Assembly (NCBI GenBank): GCA_943789025.1
Contig: CALSSN010000002.1
Location: 1 to 64,000, forward strand
DNA from: an uncultured Verrucomicrobiales bacterium
GTDB lineage: Bacteria > Verrucomicrobiota > Verrucomicrobiia > Verrucomicrobiales > DEV007
Reading direction: 5' to 3'
Length of the DNA stretch: 64,000 bases
Shown: in pieces, positions 57,171 to 64,000 of the stretch
Layout: every line of letters starts with the position of its first letter
Position numbering within the stretch: position 1 is the stretch's first letter
Translations under genes and position numbers: made by a program
The notes under the pieces: model-generated
The model's database searches: none
What the model saw: the letters and a program-made list of their open reading frames with translations, nothing else
Told to the model about the DNA's origin: nothing

Positions 57171-59585
57171 ATGGAACTGCAACCAATACACGTCTTTCTC
57201 ATCGGGATCACCCTCCTGGCCTTTTTTGTCTGGTATTTTGCTGCCGAGACTTTCAGGCGCAGGCGATTAGTGGGGTCGATTCTTGCCATATTTCTCTCTC
57301 TCTTCTGTGTCTATTGCCTGAAGACGCAGCCATTAAACAAGGGAGTCGACCTTCAGGGAGGGATGTCCTTCACCGTGCAGCTGGATCCCGAGATAGATGC
57401 CAGCACGGGTAAGGAAAAGCCGATTTCCCCTGCGGCGCTGGAGGAAGTCATCGGCATCATGCAGAAGCGACTTGATCCCGATGGGACTAAGGACCTGCGC
57501 ATGCAGAAGCAAGGGGTCGATCGGGTCATTATCGAAATGCCTGGCGTCACCAATGAGGAGATGGACGGAGTCCGCGAAAAGATTAAGCGGGTCGCCAAGC
57601 TTGAGTTCAGAATTGTTCACGAGGAGTCCGAGGCCATCCTGGCCCGGATTCGAAGTGGCGGGGCAGTCGAGCCGGGGTGGGTTGAGATGCCGCCACGGAA
57701 CCGAGAGACCGATGTGTCTCTGCTCGTGCGCAACCGAGCTGATCTGCAAGGGCGTTATGTGAACGGCGCCTATGCCTTCCTGAGCCCACAGACGGGTTGG
57801 ACGATCCAGCTCGACTTTGACGGCGAGGGTGCCCGCAAGTTCGGGGATTTGACGGCTGCTCATGTGAATGAACGGCTTGCTGTGATCATCGACGGCGAGA
57901 TTATCTCTGCGCCTAATCTGACCGAGGCGATCTATGGCGGGAGCGCGATTATCTCTGGGAGCTTCAAAGAGATGGAGGCGCGTGAACTGGCCAATGCACT
58001 GGAGAATCCTCTTTCCAATCCGCTCAATGTCGTCCACGAGGCGTCCACGGATCCCCTCTATGGAAGAGACACGATACGGCAGGGGATTTTTGCCGGTGTC
58101 GCGGGGCTTGCTGCAACCCTCCTTTTTATGATCATTTACTACCGGGTTGCCGGTGTCATAGCCCTGGTCGGCCTGGCAGTGAATATCCTGCTGCTTTTCG
58201 GAGCGATGACCATTTTCGGGTTCACGCTGACCATGCCGGGAATTGCCGGTATCCTCCTCACCATCGGAATTGCGATCGATGCCAATGTTCTTATTTACGA
58301 ACGCCTGCGCGAAGAACTTGTCTCTGGCCGCTCGCTTTGGTCGGCTGTGCAGGCTGCTTATGAGAAGGCGTTCTCAGCAATTTTTGATGCCAACGTCACC
58401 ACGTTGATCACGGCCTTGATTCTCTTCATGGTCGCCAGCGGTACCATCAAGGGCTTTGCGGTGACGCTGACAGTGGGAATTTTTGCTTCTCTCTTTGCTG
58501 CGCTCCTCGTTACCCGGGTCTGTTACGGCTGGCTCATTCGAGAAAGGGAGGAGAAAAATCTGATCAAACGGATCAGCTTTCTCAGCCTGCTCAGGGAACG
58601 GGGCTACAAGCCGCTGGAAAAACGCCGGACCGCCAGAGTGGTTTCCCTGGCCCTCATCGCACTGGCTCTCAGTATGGTGTTTTACAAAGGAGCCGACAAC
58701 TTCGGGATCGACTTTCGAGGTGGGGATATGATCACCTACACCTTGAAGCAAGGGCAGAGTTTCGGGCAGCCCGAAGTTGATGAGGCACTCACTGGGCTTC
58801 AGATCACTACAGAGGACGGAGTGGCAGCCCCTCTGGGAGAGTATCAAGTGCAAAGCCAGTCCGGTGCAGGTGGTAATTTTGTGCTTGTCCGCACCGAACC
58901 GGGAAGCAGTGGTGTTGTAATCAAGAAGCTCGCGGAGGAGGTGGCCTCCGGTGTGAAATACGAGAAAAGTGCGGTAGGACCGACAGTCGGCAAAGAGTTG
59001 GCAACCTCCTCCGGCCTGGCTTTGATCCTCGGCCTCGTGGGAATCCTTGGTTACGTCACTTTCCGTTTTGAGTTTGCTTTCGCTATCGGAGCAATCATTG
59101 CGCTGATACATGACATTGTCATCACATTCGGCATCCTCAGTCTCACGGGGAGGGAAGTTTCACTCATGCTGGTGGGTGCATTCCTCACGATCGCAGGGTA
59201 TTCAATCAATGACACGATTGTGGTCTTTGACCGAATTCGGGAACTGCTGAAAAACAAAAAGGGCGATGTGGAAGAGATCATGAACGAGGCGATCAGCACC
59301 ACGCTCAACCGGACGATCCTGACCTCCCTGACCACCCTGGTCATGGTTCTGACGCTATACATTTTCGGGGGTCCTACCCTCAGAGACTTTGCATTCACTA
59401 TCATTGTCGGCGTGATCATTGGAACCTACTCGTCGATCTTCGTGGCTTCGCCGATCGTCCTGTGGTGGACCCGACGTCAGGGGAGGAATCTTCGGAAGCA
59501 GGTTCTGGCAACCGAGGCAGAGAAAGAACAACTCAAGAAGATCCGGGACAGCGGAATCGAAGTCGGCCCGGCGCCCGAGGCATAG
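57171..59585 (+). CDS. secDF: Fused SecD-SecF preprotein translocase subunit
   Basis: 804 residues. SecD half: TM1, P1 domain with GVDLQGGMSFTVQLD and LAVIIDGEIISAPNLTEAIY (cut), then GIAIDANVLIYERLREEL. SecF half: GIDFRGGDMITYTL, AVGPTVGKELATSSGLALIL (cut) and YSINDTIVVFDRIRELLK. Twelve TM helices overall as expected for the fusion. It uses the proton gradient to help release and pull preproteins after SecYEG. It follows yajC and the SecD-P1-like lipoprotein by 33 bp, forming one operon. Confidence 0.97.
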   Translation: MELQPIHVFLIGITLLAFFVWYFAAETFRRRRLVGSILAIFLSLFCVYCLKTQPLNKGVDLQGGMSFTVQLDPEIDASTGKEKPISPAALEEVIGIMQKRLDPDGTKDLRMQKQGVDRVIIEMPGVTNEEMDGVREKIKRVAKLEFRIVHEESEAILARIRSGGAVEPGWVEMPPRNRETDVSLLVRNRADLQGRYVNGAYAFLSPQTGWTIQLDFDGEGARKFGDLTAAHVNERLAVIIDGEIISAPNLTEAIYGGSAIISGSFKEMEARELANALENPLSNPLNVVHEASTDPLYGRDTIRQGIFAGVAGLAATLLFMIIYYRVAGVIALVGLAVNILLLFGAMTIFGFTLTMPGIAGILLTIGIAIDANVLIYERLREELVSGRSLWSAVQAAYEKAFSAIFDANVTTLITALILFMVASGTIKGFAVTLTVGIFASLFAALLVTRVCYGWLIREREEKNLIKRISFLSLLRERGYKPLEKRRTARVVSLALIALALSMVFYKGADNFGIDFRGGDMITYTLKQGQSFGQPEVDEALTGLQITTEDGVAAPLGEYQVQSQSGAGGNFVLVRTEPGSSGVVIKKLAEEVASGVKYEKSAVGPTVGKELATSSGLALILGLVGILGYVTFRFEFAFAIGAIIALIHDIVITFGILSLTGREVSLMLVGAFLTIAGYSINDTIVVFDRIRELLKNKKGDVEEIMNEAISTTLNRTILTSLTTLVMVLTLYIFGGPTLRDFAFTIIVGVIIGTYSSIFVASPIVLWWTRRQGRNLRKQVLATEAEKEQLKKIRDSGIEVGPAPEA

Positions 59586-59708
59586 TGATCATCGCCGATA
59601 TGGGGTTGACGAGTGGATTTCGAACCACTAGTGTGCGCGCCCTTCCTCCTGATGAGGAGGACAATTTCAGGGAAACAACTTACCAAGAAGAGAAAGCAGA
59701 AATCCACC

Positions 59709-59948
59709 ATGCCTAAGGTAGAAGTGAAAAGAGGAGAGTCGGTCGACCGTGCTCTCAAGCGGCTTAAAAACCAGCTCGAGAGCGAAGGTATTCTCGAGGA
59801 AGTGCGCCGTCTGCGTGCCTTTGAGACCCCTGACCAGCGGACGAAGCGCAAAGCACGTGCCGCAGCAAAGCGTGGTCGCATTCGTTTTCGTTTTAACGCC
59901 AACTACGATGCCCCTCCGGAAGAGGCGGGTTCCGAGGACTCAGAGTAA
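59709..59948 (+). CDS. rpsU: 30S ribosomal protein S21
   Basis: 79 residues, the usual size. VEVKRGESVDRALKRLKNQL, EGILEEVRRLRAFETPDQR and the basic KRKARAAAKRGR are canonical. The acidic tail (EEAGSEDSE) is longer than in most. Lies 123 bp after secDF, so it may have its own promoter. A strong terminator follows. Confidence 0.95.
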   Translation: MPKVEVKRGESVDRALKRLKNQLESEGILEEVRRLRAFETPDQRTKRKARAAAKRGRIRFRFNANYDAPPEEAGSEDSE

Positions 59949-60033
59949 GAGAAAAAGCGGTCTTCCCTGCGACCGTAAAACCGTTCGAGGTCGGCAGGAA
60001 CCGGCAGGAACCGGCGAGAAAGTTTTAAAAAGG

Positions 60034-60059
60034 GCGGGCCTTCAAGGGCTCGCTTTTTT
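60034..60059. terminator. Probable bidirectional intrinsic terminator
   Basis: GC-rich hairpin (gcgggcc ttcaa gggctcgc) followed by tttttt on the plus strand and by cccttttt on the minus strand. It sits between convergent rpsU and the DEAD-box gene and can serve both. Confidence 0.8.
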
Positions 60060-60081
60060 GTGCTCTCTCTGCAACCACGGC

Positions 60082-61335
60082 TCACCGCCCAGGGCCGCGT
60101 CGCCGTTTTTGTCTCCCTTCACCACGTGGGGTGGAACGTCGGCTCGGGCGAGCCACCTTTTTTTTCGGCGCGCTACGCGAGATATGTTCGCCTTCGAATC
60201 CCTTGACCTCTTTCATGCGAATTTTTTCGCCCAGAACCTTTTCGATGTCGGCAAGAAGTTTCCCCTCGTCGGCGCAAACGAGGGAAACCGCCTCGCCCCC
60301 GGCTCCGGCGCGTCCCGTGCGCCCGATGCGGTGGACGTAGTCCTCGGGGACGTTGGGGAGGTCGAAGTTGACCACGTGAGGGAGCAGTTTGATGTCGAGC
60401 CCCCGAGCGGCGATGTCAGTGGCGACAAGAACCCGGATCCGGTTTGCTTTGAAGTCAGCTAGGTTCCGAGTCCGAGCGCCTTGGGTTTTGTCACCATGAA
60501 TGGCTGCCGCCCGAATGCCTTGTCGGTCCAGTTGTTTGGAGAGGCGTTCAGCGCCGTGTCGCGTCCGGGCAAAGACAAGTACCTGCGACCAGTTTCCTTG
60601 TTCGATGAGGTGGATGAGCAGGTCTCTTTTTTTCGAGCGCTCAATCGGGTGGACAATCTGCTGAACTATTTCGACCGCGGTGTTCCGCGGGGTGACCTCG
60701 ACCATCTCGGGATTATGGAGAAGTCCGTCGGCAAGCTGTCGGATCTCGCGACTGTAGGTGGCGGAGAAAAGAAGGTTCTGACGGCGTTTGGGAAGAAGTT
60801 TAAGGATGCGCTTGATGTCGTGGATGAAGCCCATGTCCAGCATACGGTCCGCTTCGTCGAGGACAAGAATTTCGATTTCCCTGAGATCGACGCACCCCTG
60901 GCCGTGGAGGTCGAGCAGGCGCCCCGGGCAGGCAACGAGAATGTCGACTCCGTCGCGAAGTCTGTTTTTTTGCGGTGTGATGCCGACTCCTCCAAAAACG
61001 ACCGTGGCCTCGAGGTCGAGGTGCTTTCCGTAAGTGACGATGCTCTCGCCGACTTGTGCAGCGAGTTCACGGGTCGGCGTGAGGACGAGGGCACGTGGCT
61101 TTTTTTTCGATGATTGTTCCGGTCTCTGTCCTCGGGAGGCGAGTGAGAGCAACTGAAGAATGGGCAGAGTAAAAGCCGCGGTCTTGCCCGTCCCGGTCTG
61201 GGATCCTCCGAGAAGATCTCGCCCGGCGAGGATGGCGGGAATCGCTCGCTTCTGAATCGGGGTGGCTTCGGTGTAGCCTTTAGCCGTGACGGCTTCGAGG
61301 ATGGCGGCGTTGAGGCCGAGTGATTGGAATGACAT
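60082..61335 (-). CDS. DEAD-box RNA helicase (RhlE-like)
   Basis: 417 residues from the ATG at 61335 (MSFQSLGL); a frame continues 19 codons upstream without likeness. Motifs in order: Q motif ([17 protein letters not shown]), Walker [45 protein letters not shown] and [11 protein letters not shown] basic tail of 50 residues follows ([15 protein letters not shown]), typical for RNA binding. It unwinds RNA with ATP, often in ribosome assembly or cold response. No Shine-Dalgarno. Confidence 0.93.
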   Translation of the reverse strand: MSFQSLGLNAAILEAVTAKGYTEATPIQKRAIPAILAGRDLLGGSQTGTGKTAAFTLPILQLLSLASRGQRPEQSSKKKPRALVLTPTRELAAQVGESIVTYGKHLDLEATVVFGGVGITPQKNRLRDGVDILVACPGRLLDLHGQGCVDLREIEILVLDEADRMLDMGFIHDIKRILKLLPKRRQNLLFSATYSREIRQLADGLLHNPEMVEVTPRNTAVEIVQQIVHPIERSKKRDLLIHLIEQGNWSQVLVFARTRHGAERLSKQLDRQGIRAAAIHGDKTQGARTRNLADFKANRIRVLVATDIAARGLDIKLLPHVVNFDLPNVPEDYVHRIGRTGRAGAGGEAVSLVCADEGKLLADIEKVLGEKIRMKEVKGFEGEHISRSAPKKKVARPSRRSTPRGEGRQKRRRGPGR

Positions 61336-61573
61336 AAGGAAGGCTTGTGATCGGAGGGCGGCCAATGGACAGGGGTTTGGTGTCCGTGCCAAGCGGTATC
61401 TTCTTCGCGACCGCTGCCTGCGATCTCAGGCTGGGAAGGGTTTTACTTCCCAGCCGTCCGCGCGCAGATCCTGGTGAGCTCGCAGCGTTGTCCGTTGCGC
61501 GTCTCCTTCTCTTGGACAGTTTCTCGTGATTCGAGATGACAGAATCCGCAAAGAGTGCCTGTCGGTTTCAGAA

Positions 61574-63022
61574 TTAGAAATCCAGGTAGATCTCGGCTCT
61601 GCGGTTACGTGCGCGTCCCTCCGGGTTGTCAGTGCCGTCGGCTTTCTCGTTGGGAGCGAGTGGCAGCAGTTCGCCTGCCGCTTCAGTGATAATCTGTGCG
61701 TTGGGGATTCCGGCCGTGACGAGGAACTCGCGGACCTCCGATGCGCGCTCCCCTGAGAGTTCGTCATTGTAGCCGGTAGAGCCGTGAGCATCGGTGTGTC
61801 CGGTGATGCGAATTTTCTTTGCTTCGTCACTTTCCAGAAGTTGTGCGATGATCTCGAGTTGGCGTTTGGCGCGCGGGTGAATTGCATCGGAGTCATAGGG
61901 AAAGTAGAGGACCAGCGACTCGCCGCCATTCGGTTTCTTGACGATCGGCGTGTAGGGGATTTCACTGGCTTCGGTTCGTGCGGCGTAACGCGCAAGGACG
62001 TCCGAGAGGTTGATGGCAGCGATGCCCCAGGCTTCCGGTCCTTCTTTTTCTTTAGGTGCTGTCTCGGTCGTGGTGGTGACTGTCGGGCGACGTTCAATCT
62101 CCATCCCGAATTCGAGTTCTTCTTTCCATGCCGGGACGTAGATCTTGGTAATGGCCCATGCGGTTTCCTCGGTGGCAGCGGTGACGCGAATGTGAGTTTC
62201 TGCATCGATCCGGACCTGGGCGTCCTCAAAAACAAAACAGAGAGCGGCCACTTTTTCAGCAGGCAGTTTCTGGGGAATGCTCTGAGCACGAGCCTTCCGA
62301 TAGTCGAGCTTGATAACGGCATCAACGAAACGGGAGGCAACGATTTCGGCGGGACTGGGTGCGTCTTTTTGTTCCGGGTCGACCTGCGGTGATGGGGTGG
62401 CCGAGGGTGGTGTTTGTTCTGGCTTGGCAACTATTGGTTTTTTCTGCAGTTCCGAGCCGAGGGCGGGTGGGAGTTCAACCGCCGTGAATGGGCGCCCCTC
62501 CGGGACCTGATTGAACTCGAACCAAAGGTCATGGCGTTCAGTCTTTTCTTCTTTGCTCCGGGTGAAGGGGAGAAGATAGCTGTCCGGCTTTGATCCTGCG
62601 GGTGCTGGAGTTGCTGCCGCCAGGTCGGGCGTATATCCCAGTTCGTGGACGATGCGTTCGAGAACGAGTGCGGTGACGCGAGGTTGGTCGGGATTATCTC
62701 CCGGGGTAAACATGGCCTGCACGGCTTCCATGTCGCGGGCAGAAAGTCCGGCTGCCAGAGCTGCGAGGTGCTTTTTCCGCAGCGCGTCAAGCGCCTGAGC
62801 GTTCGTATCAGCTATCTTTTGCTGGTGTTTTGCCTCGGCAGTCACCGGTTCGGAATTTTCCTCGCCAGTCTGGGATTTCTCCTGCGGGGTATCTACGTTG
62901 CGGTTCTGAATTTTCTCTTGAGCCTTCTTCAGCGTGAACATAAAGAAAATGCCTGCACTCGCGGCAAGGATGGCAAGGATGGCGAGGATAGAAATGCTGT
63001 GATTTTTCTTCTTTTCAGACAT
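61574..63022 (-). CDS. OmpA-family peptidoglycan-binding protein
   Basis: 482 residues. A single N-terminal TM anchor (ISILAILAILAASAGIFFMF) and then a long linker with acidic, proline-rich parts. The C-terminal OmpA domain (about 370-482) has LVLYFPYDSDAIHPRAKRQL, ITGHTDAHGSTGYNDELSGE and RARNRRAEI, the peptidoglycan-binding set. The middle (about 220-350) is of unknown fold. Probably a periplasmic tether between inner membrane and cell wall. Confidence 0.88.
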   Translation of the reverse strand: MSEKKKNHSISILAILAILAASAGIFFMFTLKKAQEKIQNRNVDTPQEKSQTGEENSEPVTAEAKHQQKIADTNAQALDALRKKHLAALAAGLSARDMEAVQAMFTPGDNPDQPRVTALVLERIVHELGYTPDLAAATPAPAGSKPDSYLLPFTRSKEEKTERHDLWFEFNQVPEGRPFTAVELPPALGSELQKKPIVAKPEQTPPSATPSPQVDPEQKDAPSPAEIVASRFVDAVIKLDYRKARAQSIPQKLPAEKVAALCFVFEDAQVRIDAETHIRVTAATEETAWAITKIYVPAWKEELEFGMEIERRPTVTTTTETAPKEKEGPEAWGIAAINLSDVLARYAARTEASEIPYTPIVKKPNGGESLVLYFPYDSDAIHPRAKRQLEIIAQLLESDEAKKIRITGHTDAHGSTGYNDELSGERASEVREFLVTAGIPNAQIITEAAGELLPLAPNEKADGTDNPEGRARNRRAEIYLDF

Positions 63023-63089
63023 GTGTCAGGTGGGTCGTTTGGAACGGTTAGGACGGTTAGGATAAGCGCAAACGGTCAGGATCTCACCA

Positions 63090-63749
63090 TCAGGTTGTGA
63101 TTCGGCTGTCGAGGTTGAAAACCTGACCGGAAATGCCGGTGAGTGAGTCGAGGTTGGAGATGAAACGTGCGGTATCTTTTGCCGTGGTAAAGCGTCCGAG
63201 GCAATGATTGATGCGGGCTTTTTCAAGAATCGATTCTGGAAGGTCGGCAGTCATCTTTGTCTCAAGAAAACCGGGAAGAACGCAGTTGGATCGGATCCCC
63301 CTTGCTCCGACTTCCCGGGCGAGGCTTCGGGTGAGTCCAATCAGCCCGGCTTTGGCAGCAGCGTAGGCGGCCTGGCCCCGATCACCGGCAAGGGAAGCGA
63401 AGGAACCGATCTGGATAAGATGTCCAGGGGTGCGTGACTGAAGCATCTGTCGGACCACCTGGCGGGCGCAACGGAAGGCACCGGTAAGATTGGTGTCGAG
63501 GACGGCGTCCCAGTCACCCTCGGTGAGCCGAGCGACGCTGCGGTCGCGGGTGATGCCAGCGCAGTTCACGAGGAGGGTGATTCCCGGACGATCGACCATG
63601 TAGGCAGAGACCTGCTCGGAGGAAGTCACATCGAGTTCCTTGCGGCCAGGAGCATCAACGAGGTAGCCCAGGGAGCCAAGTTCTTCGGCGATGGCCTGAG
63701 CGAGATCTCCCTGGCCGCCGGTGATGACAGCATGTTTGAGTTGAGGCAC
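63090..63749 (-). CDS. SDR-family reductase (FabG-like)
   Basis: 219 residues from a GTG at 63749. Rossmann start VITGGQGDLAQAIAEELG, then LVNCAGITRD, the catalytic Ser and YAAAK (QAAYAAAKAGLIGLTRSLAR region), and the C-terminal GRFTTAKDTARFISNLDS. Short for FabG (usually about 245). Its likely role is 3-oxoacyl-ACP-type reduction with NADPH, but the exact substrate is not shown. Follows on the same strand before ompA, 67 bp apart. Confidence 0.85.
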   Translation of the reverse strand: MPQLKHAVITGGQGDLAQAIAEELGSLGYLVDAPGRKELDVTSSEQVSAYMVDRPGITLLVNCAGITRDRSVARLTEGDWDAVLDTNLTGAFRCARQVVRQMLQSRTPGHLIQIGSFASLAGDRGQAAYAAAKAGLIGLTRSLAREVGARGIRSNCVLPGFLETKMTADLPESILEKARINHCLGRFTTAKDTARFISNLDSLTGISGQVFNLDSRITT

Positions 63750-64000
63750 GAAAGAATGTGCCAGAAATGGCCGAAGAGGGAACCCTAAGTTTGCGGGCGG
63801 CGTGTCGCCCCGCGTCTGCCGGATGCGGGGACTCGGTGTGCGGGAGCTTCAGTTTTGAAGGCAGGCGGAAGTGAAGTCATATCGATAGTTTCACCGGAGG
63901 AAAAGGCCGAGGGAAATTTTTTTCTAAACTGTTCAGATTTGGTGATCATCGCGCATGAGCGAGGGTGGGAACGAATCAATGCGTCTGCTGAAGAAAAAAT
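63750..64000. other. Right-end region, no gene recognised
   Basis: 250 bp upstream of the SDR gene on the minus strand; it should hold its promoter. A 64-codon minus frame (63785-63979) has no family likeness. Confidence 0.4.

Noticed and set aside
63785-63979. Small minus-strand open frame near the right end
   Set aside because: 64 codons, no motif, no conserved start, low-complexity Arg-rich tail.
1-64000. CRISPR arrays, prophage, rRNA or tRNA genes
   Set aside because: No regularly spaced repeats, phage structural genes, rRNA stretches or cloverleaf-like sequences were recognised by eye; tRNA absence was not computed.

Overview
The window reads as a piece of a GC-rich chromosome from the PVC superphylum, most likely Verrucomicrobiota (order Verrucomicrobiales). 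This rests on several copies of the PSCyt1/DUF1549/DUF1553 plus DUF1501 gene pair, many secreted sulfatases, a cytochrome c fused to a DUF6797-type propeller, an ECF sigma/anti-sigma pair, a PEP-CTERM protein, and a fused secDF gene near tgt, yajC and rpsU. The assignment comes from gene content alone. Starts almost never have a recognisable Shine-Dalgarno sequence.

Layout: 1-7.8 kb holds two PSCyt/DUF1553 + DUF1501 pairs on the plus strand; the second DUF1553 gene is broken by frameshifts. 7.9-12.3 kb is a minus-strand group with a GT39-like membrane glycosyltransferase, a GT4 glycosyltransferase and a GspF/PilC-like protein. 12.5-27.5 kb is a plus-strand glycan and ester degradation island: three intact sulfatases, at least three sulfatase relics, a NahK-like sugar kinase, an SGNH hydrolase broken by one frameshift, a three-domain esterase/hydrolase/SGNH protein and a secreted alpha/beta hydrolase. 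27.5-33.4 kb has an ECF sigma factor, then an anti-sigma-like domain fused in frame to a PSCyt1/DUF1549 cytochrome, then a frameshifted DUF1501 gene.

33.4-41.6 kb (minus strand) carries a ThuA-like protein, purT, a third complete PSCyt + DUF1501 pair (cytochrome gene broken) and a Tat-exported Gfo/Idh/MocA oxidoreductase, with a divergent AraC regulator. 42.7-46.4 kb has a DUF1080 protein, YceI, pirin, a divergent LysR regulator and a double CDGSH protein. 46.4-49 kb is a scar region: a MITE-like inverted-repeat element, a TPR pseudogene, a PEP-CTERM gene and a decayed transposase. 49-54 kb has a large cytochrome c/propeller protein, SufE and an HtrA-like PDZ protein without an obvious catalytic triad. 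54-60 kb is the conserved core: thermonuclease, tgt, yajC, a SecD-P1-like lipoprotein, secDF and rpsU. 60-63.8 kb has a DEAD-box helicase, an OmpA-family protein and an SDR reductase.

The first 47 kb look like accessory machinery for stripping sulfate and ester groups from polysaccharides, oxidising sugars in the envelope and feeding released amino sugars inward. The last 10 kb are housekeeping. Frame disruptions fall almost entirely in the accessory families. Those in PSCyt/DUF1501 genes are pure indels, so recent decay and assembly error cannot be separated from the sequence alone. The TPR and transposase relics also carry in-frame stops and are real pseudogenes.
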